Positions 41,351 through 49,952 of a stretch of 64,000 nucleotides of DNA are shown in pieces. The stretch covers positions 1 to 64,000 of the forward strand of contig NZ_JAABRQ010000008.1 in the NCBI RefSeq assembly GCF_011390835.1, in the 5' to 3' direction. The stretch comes from Hydrogenophaga sp. Lineage in GTDB: Bacteria; Pseudomonadota; Gammaproteobacteria; Burkholderiales; Burkholderiaceae_C. A model generated the notes under the pieces. It worked only from the letters and a program-made list of their open reading frames with translations, did not search any database and was not told the origin of the DNA. The position numbers were made by a program, and so were the translations under genes. Within the stretch, counting starts at the first letter, position 1, and each line of letters begins with the position of its first letter.

Positions 41351-41560
41351 CGGGGGGTTGCCGTGGGCGCGCTTGGTGCATGCCAAAGCCCAGCGAGATG
41401 AATTTGATAGGTCCAAGCCATGACTTTCATACGGCACCAACTTCGGTTTCTGTCTGCCACAGGTCCAGCGGCTGGTGCGTGGTTCATCGGCATTGACCGC
41501 CGCCCGAGCGCAGTCTCCATATAACGAAAAGTCATTAAGCCTGACTCACAATTTCGAAGT

Positions 41561-42502
41561 ATGGGCATCAGCCAGTACATCAAAGAAATCGGCCGCGGCA
41601 AAGACGGCGCACGTTCGCTCACGGGCGAACAGGCCGCTGACCTGATGGCCCAGGTGCTTGATGGCGCCGTGACCGATCTGGAGGTCGGCGGCTTCTGCCT
41701 AGCCATGCGCATCAAGGGCGAAACCCCTGAAGAAATGGCCGGCTTCCTGGATGCGGTGCATCACCGCCTTCAGCAACTGCCCGACCACGGGTGCACGACG
41801 GTGGTGCTGCCCAGCTACAACGGCGCGCGCAAGTTGCCGGTGCTCACCCCATTGCTGGCTTTGTTGTTAGCCCGCGAAGGCCTACCGGTGCTGGTGCACG
41901 GCACCGCCACCGAAGACCGGCGCGTGAGCAGCGAAGCGGTGTTGGCCGCCCTGGGCATCTATGCCAGCCAGTCCAGTGAGCCGCTGGCTGCTGGGAAGCT
42001 GGCGTTTGTGCCGACCGAACGCCTGAACGCCGGTTTGAAGCGCCTGCTCGACGTGCGCCGCGCAGTCGGTCTGCGCAACCCCGCGCACAGCTTGGTCAAG
42101 CTCATGAACCCCTGCGCGGGCCGGGCACTCATTGTGGGTAACTACACCCACCCTGAATACGCGGTGTCGATGGCCCAAACGTTTGCACTGACCGGCGCCC
42201 ACGCCCTCTTGCTGCGTGGCACCGAGGGCGAACCGGTGGCCGATGCGAGACGCATACCGCAAATGGAAGCTTTCCGCGCTGGCGAGCGCCACCTGTTGCA
42301 GCCGGCGCAAGAGGGCCCGCTCACCGCCATGCCCGATTTGCCAAAAAGCACCGACGCTGCCAGCACTGCCGCCTACATCCGCGCCGTGCTCGACGGCGCG
42401 CTGCCCGTGCCGCCACCGATTGCCTTGCAGGTGGAACACATCTTGCGCGAAGTCGCTCATTCCACTGCCCTGCACCATGTCCGCCCAGCCCATGCCCTCT
42501 GA
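41561..42502 (+). CDS. ybiB: YbiB/TrpD2 family protein (glycosyltransferase-fold, DNA-binding)
   Basis: 313 residues. MGISQYIKEIGRGKDGARSL and LMAQVLDGAVTDLEVGGFCL are typical of the N-terminal helical domain of the YbiB branch of the anthranilate phosphoribosyltransferase fold. VLPSYNGARKLPVLTPLLAL and VLVHGTATEDRRVSSEAV replace the catalytic glycine loops of TrpD. Studied YbiB binds nucleic acid and lacks TrpD activity. Its end overlaps the start of cobA by 26 nt, so translation is coupled. Confidence 0.85.
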   Translation: MGISQYIKEIGRGKDGARSLTGEQAADLMAQVLDGAVTDLEVGGFCLAMRIKGETPEEMAGFLDAVHHRLQQLPDHGCTTVVLPSYNGARKLPVLTPLLALLLAREGLPVLVHGTATEDRRVSSEAVLAALGIYASQSSEPLAAGKLAFVPTERLNAGLKRLLDVRRAVGLRNPAHSLVKLMNPCAGRALIVGNYTHPEYAVSMAQTFALTGAHALLLRGTEGEPVADARRIPQMEAFRAGERHLLQPAQEGPLTAMPDLPKSTDAASTAAYIRAVLDGALPVPPPIALQVEHILREVAHSTALHHVRPAHAL

Positions 42503-43283
42503 ACCCAGTCCGGCCTTTCTGCCGGGCACCGTCACCCTCGTCGGCGCAGGCCCGGGTGACCCGGAGCTGCTCACGCTGAAGGCGGTGCGCGCCATCGGTG
42601 CGGCTACCGTGCTGCTGGTGGACGACCTGGTGAGCGACGCGGTATTGACCCATGCGTCGCCCGGTGTGCGCATCGTGCAGGTGGGCAAACGCGGCGGCTG
42701 CAAGAGCACGCCGCAGGCCTTCATCGAAAAGCTCATGGTCATGGCCGCGCAAGAAGGCGAGGTGGTGGTGCGCCTGAAGGGCGGCGACCCCTTCATCTTC
42801 GGCCGCGGCGGCGAAGAGGTGGAACACCTGCAAAGCCAGGGTATCGCGGTACAGGTGGTTAACGGCATCACCGCCGGTCTCGGTGGCCTCACCGCGCTAG
42901 GCGTGCCGCTAACCCACCGCGAACACGCCCACGGCGTGGTGTTCGTCACCGGCCACGCCAAACCTGGCGACGGGGGAACCGACTGGACCGCGCTGGCCGC
43001 CACCGTGCGCGAAGCCAGACTCACCCTAGTGATTTATATGGGTGTCTCCGGCGCCGCCCACATCCAGCAGCAGCTGTTGACCGGCCTGGCGGCCAGCACG
43101 CCGCTGGCTATCATCCAGGACGCAACCCTGCCGCAACAGCGCCATGCGGTCAGCACACTCGGCGATCTGGTGCGCACCCTGGCGCGCGAGCAACTCGGCA
43201 GCCCGGCAGTGATAGTCGTGGGTGACGTGGTGCGTGGTATCGCGACTGCGCAGTTTCAATCTGCGCGCATGCACGCAGCCTGA
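42477..43283 (+). CDS. cobA: Uroporphyrinogen-III C-methyltransferase
   Basis: 268 residues from ATG 42477. SUMT motifs are present: TLVGAGPGDPELLTLKAVRA, DDLVSDAVL, VGKRGGCKSTPQ, VRLKGGDPFIFGRGGEE and GITAGLGGLTALGVPLTHRE. The enzyme adds two methyl groups to uroporphyrinogen III to make precorrin-2, for siroheme or cobalamin. There is no fused uroporphyrinogen synthase or CysG N-terminal domain. The overlap with ybiB by 26 nt suggests an operon. In related species this pair often accompanies nitrate/sulfite assimilation genes, which are not in this window. Confidence 0.93.
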   Translation: MSAQPMPSEPSPAFLPGTVTLVGAGPGDPELLTLKAVRAIGAATVLLVDDLVSDAVLTHASPGVRIVQVGKRGGCKSTPQAFIEKLMVMAAQEGEVVVRLKGGDPFIFGRGGEEVEHLQSQGIAVQVVNGITAGLGGLTALGVPLTHREHAHGVVFVTGHAKPGDGGTDWTALAATVREARLTLVIYMGVSGAAHIQQQLLTGLAASTPLAIIQDATLPQQRHAVSTLGDLVRTLAREQLGSPAVIVVGDVVRGIATAQFQSARMHAA

Positions 43284-43313
43284 TCCGGCGGCTGGCCGCC
43301 TACACTGCGCGGC

Positions 43314-44531
43314 ATGCAAGTATTTGATGTGGTGGTGATCGGCGCGGGCGCAGCCGGTCTGTTTTGCGCGGGCATTGCCGGCCTGCGCGGCCTCAAGGTG
43401 CTGGTGATCGACCACAGCGAGAAGGTGGCGGAGAAGATCCGCATCTCGGGCGGTGGCCGCGCCAACTTCACCAACCGCGACATCGACCCCCATGCGCCCC
43501 ACAAACATTTCCTGAGCGAGAACCCCAACTTCTGCCGCTCGGCGCTCTCGCGCTACACCCCAGCAGACTTCATCGCCCTGGTGCAGCGCCACGGCATCGC
43601 CTTCCACGAAAAGCACAAGGGCCAGCTATTTTGTGACCGCTCAGCCGACGACCTCATCCAGATGCTGCTGGCCGAATGCGACGCTGGCGGAGTGCAGCGC
43701 TGGCAGCCCTGTGGCGTGAAGGCGGTGCGGCACAGGGGTGACGGCTCGTACGAACTGGACACCGACCGAGGCCTGGTGGCCAGCCGCAGCGTGGTCGTGG
43801 CCACCGGCGGCCTTTCCATCCCCAAGATCGGGGCGACGGACTTCGGCTACCGGCTGGCCAAGCAGTTTGGCCTGCGGCTGGTCGAGCCACGGCCCGGGCT
43901 GGTGCCGCTCACCTTCGACGTCGAGGCCTGGACGCCCTATGTGGAACTGGCCGGTCTGTCTCTGCCCGTCCACATCGAAACCGGCACCAAGAAACAGCGC
44001 ATGGCCTTCCACGAAGACCTGCTGTTCACCCACCGCGGCCTGTCTGGCCCGGCGGTGCTGCAGATTTCGAGCTACTGGCAGCCTGGCAGCCCGATCCGCC
44101 TCAATCTCGCCCCCGAGATGAATCTGCCCGAGGCGCTGGCGCTGGCCAAGACCCGCTCGCGCAAGCTGATTGCCAACGAACTGGCGACCCTGGTGCCCAG
44201 CCGCCTGGCCGATGCCTGGACCCAGCAGGACCCCGACTGGCAACGCCCCATCGGCGAAGCCAGCGACAAGGCACTAACCCGCCTGGCCGAGCGCCTGGCC
44301 CGCTGGGAGCTCACCCCCAGCGGCAGCGAAGGCTACCGTAAGGCCGAGGTGACGCTGGGCGGTGTCGACACGCGCGATCTGTCATCCCAGACGCTGGAGT
44401 CCCGGCAGCCGGGCCTGTATTTCATAGGCGAGGTGGTCGACGTGACCGGCTGGCTGGGCGGCTACAACTTCCAGTGGGCTTGGGCCAGCGCCCACGCCTG
44501 TGGCCAGGCCCTGCCCCTCACGGCCGCCTGA
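43314..44531 (+). CDS. BaiN/YhiN (HI0933) family FAD-dependent oxidoreductase
   Basis: 405 residues. N-terminal FAD loop VVVIGAGAAGLFCAGIAG, then VIDHSEKVAEKIRISGGGRA and NFTNRD, all characteristic of the HI0933/BaiN-like flavoprotein family. The C-terminal GEVVDVTGWLGGYNFQWAWA motif closes the FAD site. The physiological substrate is unknown. It follows cobA by 30 bp, probably in the same transcript. Confidence 0.92.
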   Translation: MQVFDVVVIGAGAAGLFCAGIAGLRGLKVLVIDHSEKVAEKIRISGGGRANFTNRDIDPHAPHKHFLSENPNFCRSALSRYTPADFIALVQRHGIAFHEKHKGQLFCDRSADDLIQMLLAECDAGGVQRWQPCGVKAVRHRGDGSYELDTDRGLVASRSVVVATGGLSIPKIGATDFGYRLAKQFGLRLVEPRPGLVPLTFDVEAWTPYVELAGLSLPVHIETGTKKQRMAFHEDLLFTHRGLSGPAVLQISSYWQPGSPIRLNLAPEMNLPEALALAKTRSRKLIANELATLVPSRLADAWTQQDPDWQRPIGEASDKALTRLAERLARWELTPSGSEGYRKAEVTLGGVDTRDLSSQTLESRQPGLYFIGEVVDVTGWLGGYNFQWAWASAHACGQALPLTAA

Positions 44532-44568
44532 AGCCCCTCAAAGGGCTGGCGTTCTGGGGTGATCAGGC

Positions 44569-44574
44569 TATAAT
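44569..44574 (+). promoter_or_regulatory. Probable -10 element of the rpsU promoter
   Basis: A perfect TATAAT (44569-44574) stands in the gap between the flavoprotein gene and rpsU, preceded by GGC. It is about 125 nt upstream of the rpsU ATG. The -35 region (near 44546-44551, CTGGCG) is weak. Confidence 0.5.
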
Positions 44575-44699
44575 CCAAGGCTTTGCTGGCAAATCCCCGT
44601 CGGCCAATACTAGTTAATGACGGGACAATTGCAGAAACGACGCCCGGGCCTGATCTTCCCGGCCATCCTCTTTCCGCACCATTTGGAAACCATTCGTTC

Positions 44700-44912
44700 A
44701 TGACGACCATCCGTGTAAAAGACAACGAACCCTTTGACGTCGCCCTGCGCCGCTTCAAGCGCACCATCGAAAAGCTGGGCCTGCTGACCGATCTGCGCGC
44801 CCGCGAGTTCTATGAAAAGCCGACCGCCGAGCGCAAGCGCAAGAAGGCGGCGGCCGTCAAGCGCCACTTCAAGCGCGTGCGCTCCATGCAGCTGCCCAAG
44901 AAGATGTACTGA
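44700..44912 (+). CDS. rpsU: 30S ribosomal protein S21
   Basis: 70 residues from ATG 44700 ([20 protein letters not shown]). It ends in the basic helix [20 protein letters not shown], as in other S21 proteins. S21 helps base-pairing of mRNA to 16S rRNA at initiation. A terminator follows, then yqeY, the standard neighbour. Confidence 0.97.
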   Translation: MTTIRVKDNEPFDVALRRFKRTIEKLGLLTDLRAREFYEKPTAERKRKKAAAVKRHFKRVRSMQLPKKMY

Positions 44913-44944
44913 GCCCTGTTGCCAGCTCCTGCTGGCGACTCGCC

Positions 44945-44981
44945 AAAAAGCCCGCTGGCGCATGCTCAGACGGGCTTTTTT
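44945..44981 (+). terminator. Rho-independent terminator after rpsU
   Basis: AAAAAGCCCG pairs with CGGGCTTTTT across a 16-base loop and is followed by a T run. It lies 32 bp after the rpsU stop, so yqeY expression depends on read-through or its own promoter. Confidence 0.88.
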
Positions 44982-44994
44982 GTTTTCCAAAACA

Positions 44995-45003
44995 CCCCCC
45001 CCC
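44995..45003. repeat. Nine-cytosine homopolymer
   Basis: A run of nine C residues lies 16 bp before the yqeY start codon, just ahead of its AAGGA ribosome binding site. Such tracts slip in replication and are error-prone in sequencing. Confidence 0.9.
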
Positions 45004-45019
45004 ATTCCAAGGATTCCCC

Positions 45020-45466
45020 ATGCCGATCAAAGAACACATTGCCCAGGCCGTGAAGACCGCCATGCTGGCCAAGGACAACCAGACGCGCGACACGCTGCGC
45101 TTGCTGCAAGCAGCGGTGAAGCAACGGGAGGTGGACGAGCGCATCGAGCTGGACGATGCCGGTGTGGTCGCGGTGCTCGACAAACTGGTCAAGCAGCGCA
45201 AGGATTCCATCGCCGCCTTCGCCCAAGCCGGGCGCCAGGATCTGGTGGAACAGGAGCAGGCTGAGCTGGCGGTGCTGCAAACATACTTGCCTGAGCGACT
45301 GTCTTCTGAGGCGGTGGTCGCGGCGGTGCAGGCCATCGTCACCGAGCTGGGCGCACAAGGCCCCGGAGACATGGGCAAGGTCATGGGCGCAGCCAAGGCG
45401 CAGCTGGCCGGCAAAGCTGACATGGGACAGGTGTCCGCGGCGGTGAAGGCCGCGCTCAGCCGCTGA
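45020..45466 (+). CDS. GatB/YqeY domain protein
   Basis: 148 residues (MPIKEHIAQAVKTAMLAKDN). The helical YqeY domain resembles the tRNA-binding tail of GatB, with LPERLSSEAVVAAVQAIVTEL and GDMGKVMGAAKAQLAGKADM typical. The exact role is unproven; tRNA or aminoacyl-tRNA handling is inferred from the domain. AAGGA lies upstream of the ATG. The rpsU-yqeY order is widespread, but dnaG and rpoD, which often follow, are absent here. Confidence 0.92.
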   Translation: MPIKEHIAQAVKTAMLAKDNQTRDTLRLLQAAVKQREVDERIELDDAGVVAVLDKLVKQRKDSIAAFAQAGRQDLVEQEQAELAVLQTYLPERLSSEAVVAAVQAIVTELGAQGPGDMGKVMGAAKAQLAGKADMGQVSAAVKAALSR

Positions 45467-45628
45467 GCCCTCAGGACAGGGACGACGAACCTGCCGTTCG
45501 TAGAAATTCGGGCACCGCGTGTCGGGCTTCACGCGGAGCTCCGTGCGGACCTGCCCCAAACCGGGCGACACTCATGGAGCGCACGCTGCGGGTTGCCTTG
45601 ACCCACGTCTGCCCCTATTAGGACCCCC

Positions 45629-46834
45629 ATGATCCGACTGACGTCTGTGTTGGCGCTGGCCTTTGCCGCGCTCCTGCCCTCTACTCAAGCCCTGGCTCAG
45701 ACCAAGCCAACCGTGCAACCCGTTCGCATCGGCATGATCGGACCATTCACTGGTCCTTCGTCCGACTTCGGCACGCCCATGTTGCGCGGCGTGCAGCTGG
45801 CCGTGGAAGAGATCAACGCGGTGGGCGGCTACCTGGGCCGGCCGTTGGAGCTGGTGATCAAGGACGACCAAGGCAAGCCTGACGTGGGTCTGGAGCGCTC
45901 CAAAGAGCTGGTGAGCGAAGGCGTGATCGCAACCATTGGCTTCTGCAACACTGGCGTGGCCTTAAAGTCCATCGAGGTGTTTCAGGATGCCAAGTCGCCG
46001 CTGATCGTGCCCTGCTCGACCGGCTCGCCCGTCACCGCCAAGTACCCCTCGCCCGAGAGCTACATCTTCCGTACCTCGGCGCGCGACGCGATCCAGGCGC
46101 CGTTTGTGGTGGACGATCTGGTCAAACGCGGCTGGACCCGGGTCGCCATCTTTGCCGACGCCACCGGCTACGGTGAGGCAGGTTTGAAAGACGTGGAGAA
46201 GGCCCTGGCAGACAGGGGCCTCAAGCCAGCTTATGTGGCGCGTTTTCCACTCGGCGTAAAGGACCTCAGCGAGCAGCTCAAGGCTGCGCGTCAGGCGGGC
46301 GCCAATGCCATTTTCAGCTACACCGTGGGCCCGGAAAACGCCACCATTGCGCTGGGTCGACGTGCGCTGCAGTGGGACGTGCCCCAAGTCGGCGGCTGGC
46401 CGCTTTCGTTTCCGTTTTTCATCAATGGCGCCAAACAGGCGGCAGACGATGCACTGATGGCGCAGACCTTCATCGCCGAACCCAGCAACGAGCGCCGCGC
46501 GGCCTTTCTCAGCGCCTACGCCCGCAAGTACAAAGAGCCCATGGGCGTGCCCATGGCCGCGGCCCAGGCGTACGACACCGCCTACCTGCTGACCTTCGCG
46601 CTGTTCTCGATCCGAAACGGCCAGTTCGGTGGCCCGGCTGTGAAGGCGGCCCTGGAGAACATTCCCCGCGTGTACTACGGCGTGGTCGCCACCTACGAAA
46701 AGCCGTTCAGCATCGACGACAAGGACGCGGTGACGCAGAACATGCTGGTGATGGGCAAGGTCAAGGCCGGCCGGGTAACATTTGCCTACCCGGAAGATGC
46801 GCGGCGCAACTTGTTTGTGCAACGGAAGAAATAG
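45629..46834 (+). CDS. Periplasmic branched-chain-type substrate-binding protein, orphan
   Basis: 401 residues. Signal peptide of about 24 residues (LALAFAALLPSTQALAQ), then a Peripla_BP_6 fold: VRIGMIGPFTGPSSDFGTPM, EEINAVGGYLGRPLELVIKD and IFADATGYGEAGLKDVEKAL. Ligands of the class are branched-chain amino acids, amides or aromatic acids; the actual one is unknown. There are no permease/ATPase genes next to it, so it must share a transporter encoded elsewhere. It is convergent with pmbA across a palindromic element. Confidence 0.9.
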   Translation: MIRLTSVLALAFAALLPSTQALAQTKPTVQPVRIGMIGPFTGPSSDFGTPMLRGVQLAVEEINAVGGYLGRPLELVIKDDQGKPDVGLERSKELVSEGVIATIGFCNTGVALKSIEVFQDAKSPLIVPCSTGSPVTAKYPSPESYIFRTSARDAIQAPFVVDDLVKRGWTRVAIFADATGYGEAGLKDVEKALADRGLKPAYVARFPLGVKDLSEQLKAARQAGANAIFSYTVGPENATIALGRRALQWDVPQVGGWPLSFPFFINGAKQAADDALMAQTFIAEPSNERRAAFLSAYARKYKEPMGVPMAAAQAYDTAYLLTFALFSIRNGQFGGPAVKAALENIPRVYYGVVATYEKPFSIDDKDAVTQNMLVMGKVKAGRVTFAYPEDARRNLFVQRKK

Positions 46835-46835
46835 T

Positions 46836-47111
46836 CTCCCCCGCGCGCCGCCTTCGCCGTGTCTTGCAGACTGCGGCGGCGTCGAAGTCACCCCCTCTTT
46901 AGGCCGTCCATGCCTGCGCAGGCGGGCTTGGAGCTGCGGCCCTTAGCCCCCAGGGGGCGATGCGAGTAGCCCGGCAAAGTCGTATCAACCGCATCCTGAA
47001 TTGAGCTACCCCTCCGGCGTGACATGGTTCGCTCAGGGCGCCGCCGATCTGGCTCCGCCAGTCGTCCAGTGCCCCCCTAAGGGGGAGACGAGCCGCAGGC
47101 GAGGCGCGGGG
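46836..47111. repeat. GC-rich palindromic element in the gap between convergent genes
   Basis: The 282-bp gap between the binding-protein stop and the pmbA stop is filled by GC-rich partial palindromes. The left edge (CCCCGCGCGCCGCCTTCGCC) resembles the reverse complement of the right edge (GAGCCGCAGGCGAGGCGCGG). Inside are a Gly/Cys-rich double stem near 46915-46945 and CCCCCCTAAGGGGG at about 47072-47085. The right edge is similar to the element at 50434-50574. It could end transcription from both sides. Confidence 0.6.
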
Positions 47112-47116
47112 ATGGG

Positions 47117-48562
47117 CTAAGAGCCCGCCACCTTCATGTGGTTGACCAAAATTGAGCCCACGGTCTTGGCACCGTAGCTGTAGGCGTCGGCACCCACCGC
47201 TTCAATGCCTTTGAACATGTCCTTCATGTTGCCAGCGATGGTGATTTCCTGGACCGGATAGGCGATTTCGCCGTTTTCCACCCAGTAGCCTGAGGCGCCG
47301 CGGGAATAGTCACCGGTGACGTAGTTGACCCCCTGGCCCATGAGTTCGGTGACAAACAGGCCGCGCCCCAGTTTCTTGAGCATCGCGCTCAAATCGTCAC
47401 CCGGGTGGGTCAGGCGGCTGCTGAGGATGAGGTTGTGCGAGCCGCCGGCGTGGCCGGTAGTGCGCATGCCCAGCTTGCGCGCCGAGTAGGTCGACAGGAA
47501 GTACCCCTGCACCTTGCCGCCACTCAGCACCTTGCGACGCGTGGTGCGCACGCCTTCGTCGTCAAATGGCGCGCTGCCCTTGCCGCCAAGGATGTGCGGG
47601 TCCTCCACGATGTCCAGGTGCTTGGCCATCACCGCCTTGCCCAGGCTGTCTGCCAGGAAGGTGGTCTTGCGGTACAACGCGCCGCCGCTGGTGGCCTGCA
47701 CATAGGCACCCAACAAGCCCGCGGCCAGCGGCGATTCAAACAGCACCGGGCACTCGGTGGTGGCGATCTTGCGCGAGCCCAAGCGCGACAGCGCGCGCTC
47801 CGCCGCGTAGCGGCCGATGGCCTCCGGGCCGGCCAGGTCTTCTGGCGCACGCTGCGAGCTGTACCAGTAGTCGCGCTGCATGTTGGCGCCCTTGCCCGCG
47901 ATCGGCGCCACCGACAGGCTGTGGCGCGAACTCGCGTAACCGCCGCGAAAGATACCGGGCTGCCCTCGCTCGCCGCCGCGCATGTGCGCAGAGAAAAAGT
48001 GCGATTGTTGGGCCGAGACGCCAGCGCCTTCGCTGTTCGCGATCTTTTTGCTCACACTGAAGGCTGCAGCTTCGCAGGCCAGTGCGAGCTGCAACGCCTC
48101 TTCAGAGCTCAGCGCCCACGGGTGGAACAGATCCAGATCGGGGTAGCTGTCGGCCACGTCGGCCGCATCTGGCAGGCCCGCCGCCGGATCTTCGGCGGTG
48201 AAGCGCGCGATGTCATAGGCTGCTTGCACCGTCTGGCGCACCGCGGCCGGGGAGAAATCCGAGGTGGAGGCGTTGCCCCGCTTCTTGCCGAGGTAAACCG
48301 TTACACCAAGAGATTTGTCGCGGTTGCGCTCCACGTTCTCCAGTTCACCCTTGCGCACCGAGACGCTCAAGCCCGCGCCTTCGGACACTTCAGCGGCCGC
48401 ATCAGATGCCCCCAGCTTGAGCGCGTGGTCCAGGGCCATATCGACCAGGTCCTCAAAGTGCCCGCGCGCGTACTGGAATCCCGGCAAGGGTTTCCGGTGA
48501 TCGACGGTGGTGTTGGAGGAAGCGGGAGCGGCGAGCCGCGAGGTGGAAGCGGGTTTTTTCAT
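47117..48562 (-). CDS. pmbA: Metalloprotease PmbA (TldD/TldE partner)
   Basis: 481 residues from ATG 48560-48562. It has an N-terminal domain of the TldD/PmbA fold (VDMALDHALKLGASDAAAEV, LENVERNRDKSLGVTVYLGK) and the C-terminal barrel (LTHPGDDLSAMLKKLGRGLF, GDYSRGASGYWVENGEIAYP). TldD and TldE/PmbA form a heterodimeric metalloprotease in which TldD carries the metal site. No tldD is in this window. It is divergent from yjgA. Confidence 0.93.
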   Translation of the reverse strand: MKKPASTSRLAAPASSNTTVDHRKPLPGFQYARGHFEDLVDMALDHALKLGASDAAAEVSEGAGLSVSVRKGELENVERNRDKSLGVTVYLGKKRGNASTSDFSPAAVRQTVQAAYDIARFTAEDPAAGLPDAADVADSYPDLDLFHPWALSSEEALQLALACEAAAFSVSKKIANSEGAGVSAQQSHFFSAHMRGGERGQPGIFRGGYASSRHSLSVAPIAGKGANMQRDYWYSSQRAPEDLAGPEAIGRYAAERALSRLGSRKIATTECPVLFESPLAAGLLGAYVQATSGGALYRKTTFLADSLGKAVMAKHLDIVEDPHILGGKGSAPFDDEGVRTTRRKVLSGGKVQGYFLSTYSARKLGMRTTGHAGGSHNLILSSRLTHPGDDLSAMLKKLGRGLFVTELMGQGVNYVTGDYSRGASGYWVENGEIAYPVQEITIAGNMKDMFKGIEAVGADAYSYGAKTVGSILVNHMKVAGS

Positions 48563-48671
48563 GTCGAGGGCTATGATACTGGCCGACCACCCCGGGTCTC
48601 CTACCCAAGCGCCCAAGCCCCTGTGCATTCCGGGCCGGCGTCCCGACCCGTTTCCCCCCAAGTACCGTTTC

Positions 48672-49328
48672 ATGTCCCGCAAACCCACCAAAGGCTATTA
48701 CGTCCGGGGTCAGTTTGTTGCCGAAGGCAGCGAACTCGACCTGGAGCTCAAGCGTGAGCTCAGGGGCTCGGTCGACCAGAGCAAGACCGACCTTAAGAAA
48801 GAAAGCGACCGCCTGCAAGCCCTGGGCGAGAGCCTGCTCACGCTGGGCGCTGGCACCACCGCGCGCCTGGTCGAAGCCGAGCACCTGCCCGAAAAGCTGC
48901 TGGACGCGGTGAACGAAGCCAGGCGCATCAGCAACTTCGAGGGCCGTCGCCGGCAGATGCAGTTCATCGGCAAGCTCATGCGCAAGCTCAGCGATGACAG
49001 CGTGGCCTCCATCGAGGCAGCGCTGGATGAACAGCGCCGCCCCTCAGCCCAGGCCACACTGGCGCTGCACCAGGCCGAGCAGTGGCGCGACCAGCTGATT
49101 GCCGATGACGACGCGCTCACCCGCTGGCTGGCACTGGACGCGCAGGCCGATGTGCAGCACCTTCGCGCCCTGATCCGTCAGGCGCGCAAAGACGCGCAGG
49201 ACGTGAAAGAGCGCCCGGGCGAGGCCCTGCGGCACGGCAAGGCCTTCCGGGAGATTTTCCAGATCGTTCGCGAGGCACTGGGCCGCGACGACCCCGACGC
49301 AGCCCCCCCATCCACCGACTCCGAGTGA
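48672..49328 (+). CDS. yjgA: Ribosome-associated protein YjgA (DarP, DUF615)
   Basis: 218 residues from ATG 48672 (MSRKPTKGYYVRGQFVAEGS). The conserved SNFEGRRRQMQFIGKLMRKL segment defines DUF615. The family joins late 50S assembly intermediates. Its divergent pairing with pmbA is common in proteobacteria. It is 7 bp upstream of mog. Confidence 0.93.
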   Translation: MSRKPTKGYYVRGQFVAEGSELDLELKRELRGSVDQSKTDLKKESDRLQALGESLLTLGAGTTARLVEAEHLPEKLLDAVNEARRISNFEGRRRQMQFIGKLMRKLSDDSVASIEAALDEQRRPSAQATLALHQAEQWRDQLIADDDALTRWLALDAQADVQHLRALIRQARKDAQDVKERPGEALRHGKAFREIFQIVREALGRDDPDAAPPSTDSE

Positions 49329-49335
49329 TCCGTCC

Positions 49336-49935
49336 ATGACCTCCCCCACCGCCCCCGAGCCGGTGCGCATCGGCATCGTCTCCATCAGCGACCGAGCCAG
49401 CACTGGCGTCTATGAAGACAAAGGTTTGCCCGCGCTGCAAGACTGGCTCACGCGCGCACTGCTCAACCCCATCACCTTCGAGCCCCGCCTGATTCCCGAC
49501 GAGCAGAACGGCATCAGCGCCACCCTGATCGAGCTGGTCGACGCAGGCTGCTCGCTGGTTCTCACCACCGGCGGCACCGGCCCAGCTCTGCGCGATGTGA
49601 CGCCCGAGGCCACGCTGGCGGTCAGCCACAAGACCATGCCAGGCTTTGGCGAACAGATGCGACAGATCAGCCTCGCCTTCGTGCCCACTGCCATCCTGTC
49701 GCGGCAAGTTGCGGTCATCCGCGACCAGAGCCTGATCATCAACCTGCCCGGTCAACCCAAGGCGATTGCCGAGACGCTCGAAGGCCTGAAGCACACCGAT
49801 GGCTCGTCCCGCATCAACGGCATCTTCGCCGCGGTGCCGTATTGCATTGACCTGATTGGTGGGCCGTATCTGGAAACCCGCGACGAGGTCTGCAAGGCCT
49901 TCCGCCCCAAGTCGGCAGTTCGCCCCGCCCGCTGA
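49336..49935 (+). CDS. mog: Molybdopterin adenylyltransferase
   Basis: 199 residues. The MoCF_biosynth domain has VRIGIVSISDRASTGVYEDK, LTTGGTGPALRDVTPEATLA and LPGQPKAIAETL, as in MogA. It adenylylates molybdopterin before molybdenum insertion. It is close behind yjgA and 17 bp ahead of the FKBP gene, likely one transcript. The ModA-like gene at 40664 is too far away to be linked. Confidence 0.93.
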   Translation: MTSPTAPEPVRIGIVSISDRASTGVYEDKGLPALQDWLTRALLNPITFEPRLIPDEQNGISATLIELVDAGCSLVLTTGGTGPALRDVTPEATLAVSHKTMPGFGEQMRQISLAFVPTAILSRQVAVIRDQSLIINLPGQPKAIAETLEGLKHTDGSSRINGIFAAVPYCIDLIGGPYLETRDEVCKAFRPKSAVRPAR

Positions 49936-49952
49936 TTCTTCGAAAGTTCCTG

